Shown here: positions 1-7,484 of the stretch, in pieces
How positions within the stretch are numbered: the stretch's first letter is position 1
Layout: each line of letters begins with the position of its first letter
IMG/VR virus record: IMGVR_UViG_3300025417_000099
Span: 1 to 21,984 of that record
Length of the DNA: 21,984 nt
Reading direction: 5' to 3' (one strand)
DNA from: a virus
Notes under the pieces: generated by a model
Told to the model about the DNA's origin: nothing
Database searches by the model: none
The model's input: only the letters and a program-made list of their open reading frames with translations
Made by a program: the position numbers and the translations under genes

Positions 1-39
1 CAAGGCCGTGCGCACGAGCGCTATAACAGAAGCATCCAC
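1..39 (-). CDS. possible start of a further downstream gene, cut by the window edge
   Basis: This is very weak. A GTG at 39-37 has GGGGAC about six bases upstream, the same SD form used by the scaffold-like gene (GGGGACACAAATG). The frame then stays open to base 1 and reads MDASVIALVRTAL, a hydrophobic start that could suit a membrane protein. Two other readings exist. One is an ATG at 70 that overlaps the previous stop as TAATG and reads [12 protein letters not shown] onwards to the edge. The other is an ATG at 80 or 77 that closes within 19 codons. The fragment is too short to choose between them or to assign any function. Confidence 0.25.
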   Translation of the reverse strand, partial: MDASVIALVRTAL

Positions 40-69
40 GATTTGTCCCCAACGGTTGTTGCGTCGGCA

Positions 70-270
70 TTAGACATCATCCTCTGTCAGAAAGCCAGAG
101 CCATAAGCTTCGTCAGACATTTTTTGTTTAATCTTTTCAAGGTTCATTGCGCGGTCAATGACTTTGAGTTTGATTTCCAGATCAACAGACGCGTCCGACA
201 TCACGGCCTTCAGGAGGTCGCTGACGGCCTTTTCGAGGTCAGGGTTGATGCCGCTCTGCTTCTTGCTCAC
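70..270 (-). CDS. small hypothetical phage protein (66 aa), GTG start
   Basis: A 66-residue protein of unknown function. It starts at GTG (270-268), which overlaps the TGA stop of the upstream 46-residue gene (GTGA), so translation is probably coupled. The N-terminus is basic (SKKQSG). The rest is predicted helical with alternating charged and hydrophobic residues ([14 protein letters not shown], then [20 protein letters not shown]), and the C-terminus is acidic (GFLTEDDV). There is no membrane segment or Cys motif. A small helical protein that works as an oligomer or partner-binding protein would fit, but that is only inference. It lies at the downstream end of the structural operon, where lysis or accessory genes are common. 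The good frame, coupling and lack of gaps support it being real. Confidence 0.7.
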   Translation of the reverse strand: MSKKQSGINPDLEKAVSDLLKAVMSDASVDLEIKLKVIDRAMNLEKIKQKMSDEAYGSGFLTEDDV

Positions 271-407
271 CGCTTGCCCTTCCGCTTGGCCTTGCGCGCT
301 GACGACAGGGCGATGGCGACCGCCTGCTTCTGAGGACGGCCTTCGCGCACCAGCTTGCTGATGTTCTTGGAGACCGTCTTCTTGCCGCTACCTTTCTTGA
401 TAGGCAT
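267..407 (-). CDS. 46-aa highly basic small phage protein
   Basis: Begins ATG at 407-405, one base after the stop of the 480-residue gene; AGAC/GGAGAC lies just upstream as an SD. The N-terminus is [20 protein letters not shown], followed by a helix with [17 protein letters not shown] and a Lys/Arg tail ending KRKGKR. The pattern KKG-S-KK-(T/V)[20 protein letters not shown] is one I recognise from short proteins in many tailed phages, usually left as hypothetical. No enzymatic motif is present. The strong positive charge suggests nucleic acid binding, which is inference. The C-terminal [10 protein letters not shown] resembles the 10-residue micropeptides at 17.5-17.6 kb. Its stop overlaps the GTG of the next gene. 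Confidence 0.8.
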   Translation of the reverse strand: MPIKKGSGKKTVSKNISKLVREGRPQKQAVAIALSSARKAKRKGKR

Positions 408-408
408 G

Positions 409-1851
409 TCAGTCTCCGAATATCTTGGTTATTTTGCTAACGGCAGGAGCGCCTAAGGCAGCAACACCGCCCCATTTAGCCAAGGTTTTAGCCAATTCAC
501 CACGGCTAGTTCCTTTAGCCAAGCTTTCAAGTTCTTGACGAATTTGAGGAAGTTCCTGAAGCCAATCGTAATTTTTGCTATTGTTTATGTAGTCGTAGAT
601 TTGCTTTGAGTCCTTCACATTGCGCAATTCCGTGGCGATGTGTTCACGCGCAATGTTTTGCACAAATTTTTCATCGCCAGAAAGCGCGCGCAGCTCGTTC
701 AACGATTGACGAGACTTAAAGAACTTTGACGGAATTTCGATATGATCAATTTTTGATATTTCAGGAAGATACTCATCAGCTTTTTGCGTGACCTTTTTAC
801 CAATGGCGGTATTGTAGCGATTGATAGGCGCGGAAAGCTCCGTATACGCTTTGTTGAACTCAGAAAATTCTTCAGGAATGCGATTTGAAATCACTCCTTC
901 AAGAAGGTTTGACATGTCACGAGCAAATTTAGCTTCAATAGCTTCCGCTCCCGTAGGCTTAATAAAGCCTTCAGCTATATCTGACAAATACCTACGTTCT
1001 TTTTCAATTGCTTTGAAACCTTTTTCAACTTGAGCGCCTTTTTGTGCGCCAAATTCAGCCGACGCGGGTTCCATACGACTGAAAAGGTTTTTGACCAAAG
1101 CTTCTTCATCTTTGCTCATGGTTGAAGCGTTTTCAAAATAAAATTTTGCAAGAGCCTTTTTGTAATCATCTCTGATTACGTCCTGAACCTTTTCACCTGC
1201 CGAAATGTAATTGTCAGCAATAGGCTTAAACTCTTTTTGACGAGTTTTAATCAAATTCTCCAACCTTCCTCCAAGTTGAAGTTCTATTTTTTTACCAACG
1301 TCGCTGACGCTAGTGGCAGGAGCCATGACCTTTTCAAGCTCTTTGCCGGGGCGAAGAACAAACGTAGATGTTTCCACTTCAGGCAAAATTTTAGATGGAA
1401 TTCTTGCAGCTTTCGTTAAAAAGCCGGGTGCGGTTGGAATTCCAAGAACCTCACCAGCGGTTCGCATTCCAGCGGCGACGTTACTGGTTGGCTTGCCAAA
1501 AATGGCCTCTGATGCTTCAGAAACGCCAATAGGAGCGCGAGGAACCTGAAAGCCAGCCATGCCCGCAACCGTACCCGGCAGATTGATAAATTCGCCTGGC
1601 AAGCCAACGGCTCCAGCAATAACGCCCTTGCCATATTCTTTGGCGTATCCAAATGGACCCTCACGGCGCTCAAACTCGCGAGTTTCTTTGGAAATAGGCG
1701 CTTTGGCTTCCGTATATCCTGTAACACCCCCCATAGGATCGTACATGGGCATTTGTTCAGTTGGCTTAGCAGGCGCAGCTTTAGGAGACGTTGAAACAAC
1801 GTCCCATTCGCTTTTAGGAGCTGTAGAAACCACATCCCATTCGCTTGCCAT
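409..1851 (-). CDS. putative internal virion / DNA-ejection protein (480 aa)
   Basis: The last of the large proteins in the internal-protein block. The N-terminus has two copies of SEWDVVST(A/S)PK (residues 3-24), then a Pro-rich linker and a Gly-rich hydrophobic stretch at about residues 70-105 ([18 protein letters not shown]) that could insert into or cross a membrane. The body is charged and mostly helical, with many KE/EK pairs. The C-terminus is another Gly/Ala-rich hydrophobic stretch ([14 protein letters not shown]). I see no lytic transglycosylase or other catalytic motif. The position after tail genes, large size, helix content and membrane-active ends match proteins that podophages eject ahead of their DNA. 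The function is inferred from context, not from a family match. SD AAGGTG sits four bases before ATG 1851, with a 9-base gap from the previous stop. Confidence 0.7.
   Translation of the reverse strand: MASEWDVVSTAPKSEWDVVSTSPKAAPAKPTEQMPMYDPMGGVTGYTEAKAPISKETREFERREGPFGYAKEYGKGVIAGAVGLPGEFINLPGTVAGMAGFQVPRAPIGVSEASEAIFGKPTSNVAAGMRTAGEVLGIPTAPGFLTKAARIPSKILPEVETSTFVLRPGKELEKVMAPATSVSDVGKKIELQLGGRLENLIKTRQKEFKPIADNYISAGEKVQDVIRDDYKKALAKFYFENASTMSKDEEALVKNLFSRMEPASAEFGAQKGAQVEKGFKAIEKERRYLSDIAEGFIKPTGAEAIEAKFARDMSNLLEGVISNRIPEEFSEFNKAYTELSAPINRYNTAIGKKVTQKADEYLPEISKIDHIEIPSKFFKSRQSLNELRALSGDEKFVQNIAREHIATELRNVKDSKQIYDYINNSKNYDWLQELPQIRQELESLAKGTSRGELAKTLAKWGGVAALGAPAVSKITKIFGD
1778..1848 (-). 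repeat. short in-frame duplication at the start of the 480-aa gene
   Basis: The codons for SEWDVVST(A/S)PK are present twice in tandem (residues 3-13 and 14-24). In DNA the segments read ACGTCCCATTCGCTTTTAGG and ACATCCCATTCGCTTGCCAT with a 33-base period. It is a small tandem repeat at the N-terminus of a virion protein. Confidence 0.85.
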
Positions 1852-1860
1852 ATTGCACCT

Positions 1861-3300
1861 TTATTCGTTTACACGAACTGGTTGACCGTTTTCCAAAGTC
1901 CAGCTTTGACCATTAGAAAATGTTGTAACCTGTCCTTCTTTTAATCTTTTAACAGCTTCAGTAGGCAAGCCTCCAGAAGGTGCTGCCGCCACGCCAACGC
2001 CAGCCTTGTTTTTAAGAATGTTAAGCGTTTCTGGAGGCATGTATTGACGAAGCGTTTCAATGTCACTTCGCGCAACGCTATCATACAGGTCAGCAGCAGA
2101 CTTCGGAGAAAGCCCTGCAATATCAAGTGCATCTTTCTGCATCCTAAGTTCGGACACAAGAAGACGGTTGCTGACCGCCTTGGCGCGGGCATTGATAACG
2201 TCGATGACTTTTTTCTGGATGATACGAGCAGCCGAGATTTGATCTTCTGGAATGCCCTTGAACAATTCTGGATCATTCTGCGCTGCTGTTTCAAGCCGCG
2301 TCGGATCGTATTGCGCATTGGCGTCGTATCTGGATGGGATAAATTTATCCAACCAAGATATAGTTCTACCCGCAATACCAGCCGCTTGCGGGTTTGCGCG
2401 AATAAGGTCGGCGAGGTCTTTTGTTTCTTTGGAAGACTCAACCTTAGAAGTAACAATCGGGATTTCGGTTGAGCCAATTTTTGACGCTGCGTCTTCCCCA
2501 ATCCAAGATTGAAGACGACCGTATTGACCAGAAACCGCTTCAACTTTTTTGGCGCGAGCAACAGCTTCTTGCCTTTGAGCAACTATGTCGCTTTGAGCAA
2601 GTTTGTCTTGAGCGGCCAGCACATGCTTGTTCGCCTCGTCCAACTTACCAAGCAAGAACGTTGCGCCATTCTGACGAACAATAGCAGCCGGTTCAGGCCC
2701 CATCTCAACCGCAGCCGCTTCGGCCTTTGCGACGCCAGCCTGATAGTTTGTTTTCATCAAGTCGATAGCGTCTGACAACTTTTGACGGGAAAGCTTGTAA
2801 TTGGCTTCCCATTCTTTCATGGCCGTATCGTACTTTTGCTTTTCAAAGTCGATGCGAGCCTTGTTGCCTTCTTGATAGCCCTTCATCACGCCGGTCATGG
2901 CGTTCATGGCATTCACGCCGCTCATCATGCCCTTGGAGCCAATGAGAATGCCCGCGATGGGGAGGATCGTTGCAAGACCCATCAGCCCTTCATGCGTATC
3001 AGGCGTAATGTTCATCTTTGGAGGAGGGGCCATCTTGTCCATTTCGGACATACGCGTCTGCATTCCTGCATAAAGTTGAGCCGCAGCATTTGCCTTGCCA
3101 GACGCAAGAGTTTTTTCCTGCTCACGTTTTGCCGTAGCGGCTTCTAAACCAGATTGCTGGCTCTGCTTGTACAAACGCTCAAAAGGATCGGCGATGGCCT
3201 TCATAGGCCCTGTTTTAATAGCCTGAAGAGCACCGGTCTCGTCAGCAGTCGGCGTGTATTGCGGCGGCGCAGGTTGGGTCTGAATGTCTGTTTCTGCCAT
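1861..3300 (-). CDS. putative internal virion protein (479 aa), helical
   Basis: A 479-residue protein. The N-terminal region is polar and Pro/Gln-rich. A hydrophobic Gly/Met-rich segment follows at roughly residues 105-140 (LMGLATILPIAGILIGSKGM), then long charged helices (about 145-260: KARIDFEKQKYDTAMKEWEA onwards) that look like coiled coil. The C-terminus carries EGQVTTFSNGQSWTLENGQP, a short Gly/Trp motif I associate with the ends of phage internal or structural proteins. No catalytic motif is seen. Membrane-active helix plus long coiled coil is typical of ejected core proteins, so a role in the internal core or the trans-envelope channel is inferred. SD AAGGTG is five bases before the ATG, and the gene sits 9 bases after the preceding stop. 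Confidence 0.7.
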   Translation of the reverse strand: MAETDIQTQPAPPQYTPTADETGALQAIKTGPMKAIADPFERLYKQSQQSGLEAATAKREQEKTLASGKANAAAQLYAGMQTRMSEMDKMAPPPKMNITPDTHEGLMGLATILPIAGILIGSKGMMSGVNAMNAMTGVMKGYQEGNKARIDFEKQKYDTAMKEWEANYKLSRQKLSDAIDLMKTNYQAGVAKAEAAAVEMGPEPAAIVRQNGATFLLGKLDEANKHVLAAQDKLAQSDIVAQRQEAVARAKKVEAVSGQYGRLQSWIGEDAASKIGSTEIPIVTSKVESSKETKDLADLIRANPQAAGIAGRTISWLDKFIPSRYDANAQYDPTRLETAAQNDPELFKGIPEDQISAARIIQKKVIDVINARAKAVSNRLLVSELRMQKDALDIAGLSPKSAADLYDSVARSDIETLRQYMPPETLNILKNKAGVGVAAAPSGGLPTEAVKRLKEGQVTTFSNGQSWTLENGQPVRVNE

Positions 3301-3309
3301 GTTTCACCT

Positions 3310-4542
3310 TTAGCCGCGACCGTAGAGGGAAGCCAACATACCGAGCATACCCGTAGCCGCCTGACCGGCCTGCTGCGAGAGGGCCATCTGAGTGTTGATG
3401 CCCGTCGTCGTACCGGCAAGCTGTTGACTGATAGCGTTGTTGATCAGAGGGGTGCCAGCTCCAAGCAGGGACAGCGCCATCTGTTGCTGGTTTGCAAGAA
3501 GCCTCTGACGCAGGTCTTCCACTGAACGCTGAGCCTGTTGAGCCGCAACGCCGCCAGATGCTGCTGCTTGCTGCGCTGCCTGAGCCTGTCCCGCCTGAAG
3601 CTGTTGTTGCTGAGCGGGAGAAAGGGCACCTGTAAGAGCCTGCGCAAGCTGTGTGCCGCCCTGCTGCATAAAGGGTTGAGCAAGCTGTGTCTGTTGCTGC
3701 GCAGCCGTGTTGTAAGCGTTCTGGAGCTGTTGAGCCGCGCTTTTGCCCTGCTGCTGCGCCCGCAGATAGTTCAGACCCAACCCGCCCACTCCGAGAGCGG
3801 CAATCAGGTCTTTGGTGGCGATGTTGCCAAACGGGGTTTGAACCGTTCCAGCGGCTTTCCCGGTTGTGTCCTGTTGCTTCACGGTCATATCGCCGCGAGC
3901 GCCCGCCTCTTCAGCGGCTACTTGATCGGCTGTTTTTCCTGCCGTGTCAGGCATAAAAGCCAGCGCGTTGGCAGGAATGGTTTCGCCAGGGGCAGCTGCC
4001 GCGATTGCACCTAAAGCGTCAGGGCGGGCAACTGGGTATGGAATTTCTCCGCCAGCAAACTGTTGCCCGACAAGATTTGTGTAGTAATCTTGCGGCGACC
4101 CAGACGTGAAATAGTTGCTCCACAGATCTTGGCCGGGCGCTGCACCAAACTGGGCTTGATTGCCAACTTGATAATTGTAATCAGCCTGGAGCCCAGACGC
4201 TATATCTCTCATTTCTGTCGGCGTCAGGGCCGGTGCAGATGTTGATGTTGGGAAAGGCTGGAACTGTTGATCTGTTGTAATTGGGCCGGTTGGCTGAAAC
4301 TGATCAGTTGAGCCAAGGGTAAAGTCAAACCCGGTATCAGCGCCTTCGAACTCCGGCAACCCGGTTTCAGGGTTGATCGTTCCAGCTCCACCGCGTGCCT
4401 TCAGCATGGCAGCTTCCTTGGGCGTTATGTGAGCCAGCACAGTGTCGCGGCCACGGCCCTTCTTGCGCAGCTCTTCAGCGGCCTTCCGCAGGGGCAGGCG
4501 AGAAATGTCGGTCTTCAGGACTTTCGCGAGGGTCTTTGCCAT
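3310..4542 (-). CDS. putative internal virion protein, Gln/Ala-rich (410 aa)
   Basis: The N-terminus is basic and conserved in style: about residues 28-65 contain KGRGRDTVLAHITPKEAAML, then GGAGTINPETGLPEFEG. This DTxLAHITPxEAxxL...GTxNPxTGLPEF module is one I recognise in many phage structural or ejection proteins. The middle is low-complexity, and the C-terminal half is extremely Gln/Ala-rich (QQQGKSAAQQLQNAYNTAAQ and similar), probably helical. It ends in a Met/Gly/Ala stretch. The start overlaps the previous stop (TAATG). The role as a virion-internal protein is inferred from composition and from its position between the Gly/Ala-rich protein and the two proteins of about 480 residues. The exact job is unknown. 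Confidence 0.7.
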   Translation of the reverse strand: MAKTLAKVLKTDISRLPLRKAAEELRKKGRGRDTVLAHITPKEAAMLKARGGAGTINPETGLPEFEGADTGFDFTLGSTDQFQPTGPITTDQQFQPFPTSTSAPALTPTEMRDIASGLQADYNYQVGNQAQFGAAPGQDLWSNYFTSGSPQDYYTNLVGQQFAGGEIPYPVARPDALGAIAAAAPGETIPANALAFMPDTAGKTADQVAAEEAGARGDMTVKQQDTTGKAAGTVQTPFGNIATKDLIAALGVGGLGLNYLRAQQQGKSAAQQLQNAYNTAAQQQTQLAQPFMQQGGTQLAQALTGALSPAQQQQLQAGQAQAAQQAAASGGVAAQQAQRSVEDLRQRLLANQQQMALSLLGAGTPLINNAISQQLAGTTTGINTQMALSQQAGQAATGMLGMLASLYGRG

Positions 4543-5297
4543 TACGTCACCGTGCTTCCGACATCTCTGAGGGACTTGTCAGTCTCGCTCCAAACGTTCT
4601 TGGGGGCCTTGTCTTCCGACGATCCGCCGAGAACAGGGCCACCGGGACTATAACTTAAACCAGGCGCGGCGAACAGAGCAGAGCCAAGGGCGCTTGGCGC
4701 TCCAGCCGCTTGGAACCCGCTGACGCCAGCTTGAGTTGGGTAGCTTACCGAGGTTGATCTTCCAGATGCCGGAAATGCTTGACCAAGGCCATAACTGACA
4801 GCACCGCCAAGAGCAGATGAGCCAAGTTTTCCCAACCCTAAAGCATCAGAAGCTGCGCCGCTTATGCCGCCAGATACGCCGCTCATAAGCCCCGTTCTCA
4901 AAGCAGAACTTAAGTTTGCGCCGCCCGCCAATGCACCAGCCGTGCCGCCGGCAAGGCCACCCAAACCCCTGACAGCTCCTGCTCCAGCGGCAGTAGACCC
5001 GCCAATGTTGGGCTGCATTGGCCCCTGCACATCGGCAGCAGGGCCGGAAAGAGCACCGCCAACAAGGTTGCTGACGCCTCCAGTAATACCCCCGCCCACA
5101 AGCCCGCTTTCAATACCCTTTACAACGTTCCCGCCTGTTATCTCAGCGCTGACGCCACCGCTAATGCCGCCAATAAGCGCCCCGCTGGCCGCAGAAGCAG
5201 CCGCGCCCGTAAGCCCAAGGTCAGCCACCGCTGCAGCAATAGCTCCGCCAGCAAGTTCTGAGATGCCAAATCCTATGATCGCGGGGAGTATCGGCAT
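4542..5297 (-). CDS. Gly/Ala-rich glycine-zipper-like virion protein (251 aa)
   Basis: Over most of its length this protein is Gly, Ala, Ser and Val with a repeated GxxxG-type spacing (for example GGISGGVSAEITGG and GLVGGGITGGVSNLVGG). The first 35 residues are hydrophobic (MPILPAIIGFGISELAGGAI), which could be a membrane-inserting helix. The C-terminal 60 residues are more polar and end DKSLRDVGSTVT. Glycine-zipper proteins tend to insert into membranes or form pores, and similar proteins occur among phage ejection proteins. A role in breaching the cell envelope during DNA entry is therefore a reasonable inference. It is coupled on both sides by TAATG overlaps. Confidence 0.7.
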   Translation of the reverse strand: MPILPAIIGFGISELAGGAIAAAVADLGLTGAAASAASGALIGGISGGVSAEITGGNVVKGIESGLVGGGITGGVSNLVGGALSGPAADVQGPMQPNIGGSTAAGAGAVRGLGGLAGGTAGALAGGANLSSALRTGLMSGVSGGISGAASDALGLGKLGSSALGGAVSYGLGQAFPASGRSTSVSYPTQAGVSGFQAAGAPSALGSALFAAPGLSYSPGGPVLGGSSEDKAPKNVWSETDKSLRDVGSTVT

Positions 5298-5791
5298 TAC
5301 AGGTCCAACTCATATTTGAAAGACGGAACCATTTGCCCGCCCATCATGCGTTGAGATTGGCTTATCTTAATCGGCAAGCCGGTTCTTTGCACCAGCCGAT
5401 TTACCGAAGGGTTTTCGGAATAGCTGATCATCTTTTTGAAACCCATCTGCTTGAGCGTGTTGGGCACTTTTTGCCACCGCTCAACCACTTGATCAGGCTG
5501 TTCAATCGTAGCTGTATGCAACTCAACCATTTGATTGGGCATCGGCTTGAGAACAAACACTGTATTGTGCATCTTCAGTAGCTTGACAATACCCTTTTTT
5601 TCCGCCACTGACAATTGAGCCGCGTACTGACGAGGGTCAACGCCTGGGTATTCCTTGCCAATCGACTGCATCACAATGTCGGCAATTGGCACTTCTTTGT
5701 TCTGAGGTTTTGCTTTGGGAGCGCCACGAGGCGTCAATCCAGTCTGAATGCTGGACGCCTTGATCGGGTTTGGAATAGCCGGTTCAGCCAT
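5297..5791 (-). CDS. GNAT-like phage protein (164 aa), putative virion-associated
   Basis: The start chosen is ATG 5791-5789, which overlaps the upstream stop as TGATG and has GGGAG eight bases upstream. A longer reading from 5851 would run through the neighbouring gene and is unlikely. After a Pro/Lys-rich N-terminal tail of about 30 residues, the order of elements resembles a GNAT acyltransferase: a hydrophobic strand with VFVLKPMPNQMVELHTAT, a helix with VVERWQKVPNTLKQMGFKKM, then ISYSENPSVNRLVQRTGLPI. That last part matches the usual 'strand, NP, helix, GF/TGL' end of the fold. The Gly-rich acetyl-CoA loop (Q/RxxGxG/A) is not clearly present, so catalysis is doubtful. GNAT-like proteins are known near internal-protein genes in some podophages. 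The fold is inferred from pattern alone. Confidence 0.6.
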   Translation of the reverse strand: MAEPAIPNPIKASSIQTGLTPRGAPKAKPQNKEVPIADIVMQSIGKEYPGVDPRQYAAQLSVAEKKGIVKLLKMHNTVFVLKPMPNQMVELHTATIEQPDQVVERWQKVPNTLKQMGFKKMISYSENPSVNRLVQRTGLPIKISQSQRMMGGQMVPSFKYELDL

Positions 5792-6132
5792 CAGGTTACT
5801 CCCAAAGAAGCCGCGATTTGCGTGTGTATCAGGTAATGCTGGCTGATCCACTCGTAAAAATCATCTTCTCGCCTAAAGTCCGCATCCAACATGTTGAACG
5901 GGTTGCTCAGGTCAAGAACGGCGGCAAAATACTGATGTTCATTTTGATGGTAAAGCAGCCAATCATCAAAATTGTCAAAATCTACGTCTGTAATTGGATA
6001 GCCAGGCGGTTTAGCGCCGCTTGCGATCAAAGTGTCTCTGAACAAGGTATGTTGCAACGAGTTCTCAAACAGGAAGTCCTTCATGGCTTCCTTGTCACCG
6101 AAGACAACGCTTGAGAGGTTGGCGAAGTTCAT
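5791..6132 (-). CDS. hypothetical acidic phage protein (113 aa)
   Basis: A 113-residue, acidic, aromatic-rich protein. Features are FLFENSLQHTLFRDTL at residues 20-35, then PGYPITDVDFDNFDDWLLYH, and then paired His/Tyr near the end (EWISQHYLIHTQIA). The spaced His residues (HQNEHQ, QHYLIH) and Asp clusters are suggestive of metal binding but match no catalytic motif I can name. I recognise the general pattern 'DxDxDNxDDWLLxHxxxH' as a phage protein of unknown function found among tail and internal-protein genes. Its ATG overlaps the previous stop by four bases (ATGA), and its own stop overlaps the next ATG. Possibly a virion or assembly factor; the function is unassigned. Confidence 0.7.
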   Translation of the reverse strand: MNFANLSSVVFGDKEAMKDFLFENSLQHTLFRDTLIASGAKPPGYPITDVDFDNFDDWLLYHQNEHQYFAAVLDLSNPFNMLDADFRREDDFYEWISQHYLIHTQIAASLGVT

Positions 6133-6362
6133 GCCTTGTCCGCCTTCCCATCAAGCTTGTTGAAGATTTGCTTGAGAATGTCTTTCATTTCCAAGATGTC
6201 AGCGCGGTAATCCGTTTTGTGGACATACTCGGTGTGCAGTTCTTTTTCTATCTCTTTCAAATCTTCCTGAAGGGCGCGCAGCGAGTCCCAGATGACCTTC
6301 AACACCCATCCAATGATGGCCCCAAAACAAGCAATGAAAAAATTGATTAGGTCTTGAGACAT
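6129..6362 (-). CDS. small membrane-anchored coiled-coil protein (77 aa)
   Basis: One N-terminal membrane segment is visible (residues about 4-24: DLINFFIACFGAIIGWVLKV). A charged heptad-like region follows (RALQEDLKEIEKELHTEY), then a second amphipathic helix with MKDILKQIFNKLDGK and a basic end. A single N-terminal membrane helix with a cytoplasmic or periplasmic coiled coil would suit a holin-like or spanin-like lysis protein, or a membrane-docking virion protein. Nothing in the sequence decides between these, and no lipobox or endolysin is present nearby. The start overlaps the S74 fibre stop (TAATG) with GGAGG seven bases upstream, and the end overlaps the next gene (ATGA). Confidence 0.75.
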   Translation of the reverse strand: MSQDLINFFIACFGAIIGWVLKVIWDSLRALQEDLKEIEKELHTEYVHKTDYRADILEMKDILKQIFNKLDGKADKA

Positions 6363-7282
6363 TATTTAGCCTCCAACGCAGCGATGCGAGCGGCAAGCTC
6401 GTCATTTTTAACGGAAAGTTCTTGAATAGCGGCGACCAAGTGCGGAATGACTTTTGTCATGTCGATGCCCTGCGGTTTGATAGAGCCGTCTTCGTTAACA
6501 GCATCTTTTTCACCAAACAGAGCAAGCGGGATCACGCTTCCAAGTTCGTGGGCAATGAAACCTTCGCCCGCTGATTGATCAATTTTCCATTTATATGAAA
6601 CAGCTTTCAAAGCAACGATGGTTGATAGGCCAGACGTGATTGGAGCGACTTCTTCTTTTAACCGATAGTCAGAAATGCCTACAAAACTGCTGGTTGTCCC
6701 AGAAACAGTTATGTACCCGGCCAAAGCATTGCCAGTTCCCAAGAAGACAACAGGAGTGTAGCCGCTTGGGATTGCAGAAGAATAATAAGTGGTGCAGTAA
6801 TTCGACCCGGCGTTCACAACAAGTTTGGCGGTGTATGTGCCATTTGGCTGGCTTGTTCCTCCCATCAGCAAATTGCCGCTGGAGTCCACTCTCATACGTT
6901 CGCCGTTATTGGTTCCAAAAATTATATTGTAGTTAGATTGGTTCCATACATATGTATCGCCACCAGAGGTAACCCCAATCAAAGTTCCAACACCAGAAGT
7001 AGACCCAGTCGTAGAGTTGGTATATTGCGTGAAAACCGATGATGCGGCATTTACTTGCATTGAAAAATTAGGAGAAGTTGTTCCAACGCCAATGTTTCCA
7101 CTGGAATTGATTGTTGTACTGCTGGGGAAAGATATGGTTCCGCTAAACGTAGGAGACGCAGACAAAACAACATTTCCTGTGCCCGTGCTGGTCGTGACAC
7201 CAGTGCCACCGTTTGTGACAGCCAACACTCCTGTTGCGTTAGCACCTTCAGCCAGAATGGAAAGATTGCGAGAGATGGTCAT
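6362..7282 (-). CDS. tail fibre with C-terminal peptidase S74 intramolecular chaperone
   Basis: A 306-residue fibre. The N-terminal part (1-60) is a Gly/Thr/Ser-rich shaft segment (AVTNGGTGVTTSTGTGNVVL). The middle (60-200) is a beta-rich region with GNIGVGTTSPNFSMQVN and SSGNLLMGGTS, a style common in fibres with S74 tails. From residue 202 the sequence GISDYRLKEEVAPI begins a peptidase S74 chaperone. Ser204 and Lys209 form the expected Ser-Lys self-cleavage dyad (pattern SDxRxK), GFIAHEL is at 241-247, and a coiled coil closes the protein (ELSVKNDELAARIAALEAK). In known members this domain trimerises the fibre and then cuts itself off N-terminal to the Ser. It likely binds the host receptor. 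ATG 7282 directly follows the previous stop. Confidence 0.9.
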   Translation of the reverse strand: MTISRNLSILAEGANATGVLAVTNGGTGVTTSTGTGNVVLSASPTFSGTISFPSSTTINSSGNIGVGTTSPNFSMQVNAASSVFTQYTNSTTGSTSGVGTLIGVTSGGDTYVWNQSNYNIIFGTNNGERMRVDSSGNLLMGGTSQPNGTYTAKLVVNAGSNYCTTYYSSAIPSGYTPVVFLGTGNALAGYITVSGTTSSFVGISDYRLKEEVAPITSGLSTIVALKAVSYKWKIDQSAGEGFIAHELGSVIPLALFGEKDAVNEDGSIKPQGIDMTKVIPHLVAAIQELSVKNDELAARIAALEAK

Positions 7283-7480
7283 TTATGAATTCCCACTAGC
7301 AAGCTGTTGTATTTGCGTTGTTAACGCCGCAAGCTGCGCCTGTAGCTCTTCAAGCGTCGGTTTTGGTTGTACAGGCTCCTGCACAGTAGCAGCATAGGCC
7401 AGCGCAGCCGCCTCTTCCTCTGGCGTGAATTGGATGACCTTTACTTCGCCGGTTTCGACGTTGACTTCAATTCTTTCCAT
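7283..7480 (-). CDS. small fibre-chaperone-like protein (65 aa)
   Basis: The start chosen is ATG 7480 (MERIEVNVETGEV), with GGGAG seven bases upstream and a 4-base gap after the fibre stop. A longer reading from 7567 would overlap the fibre C-terminus and is rejected. The N-terminal part is a short beta segment with the pattern E-VNVETGEVKVIQFTPEEEA, followed by a Pro-rich hinge and a coiled-coil helix (PTLEELQAQLAALTTQIQQL). The 'xxTGExxxxxxTxEE... PTLxELQAQLAALTxQIxxL' layout is one I recognise from short proteins encoded directly after tail fibre genes and thought to help fibre folding. Its position between two fibre genes agrees. The chaperone role is inferred from position and pattern. 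Confidence 0.75.
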   Translation of the reverse strand: MERIEVNVETGEVKVIQFTPEEEAAALAYAATVQEPVQPKPTLEELQAQLAALTTQIQQLASGNS

Positions 7481-7484
7481 GATG

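Noticed and set aside
4864-5319. Plus-strand Pro/Ala-rich frame opposite the Gly/Ala-rich gene
   Set aside because: A low-complexity mirror of Gly/Ala codons; no domain and wrong strand for the operon.
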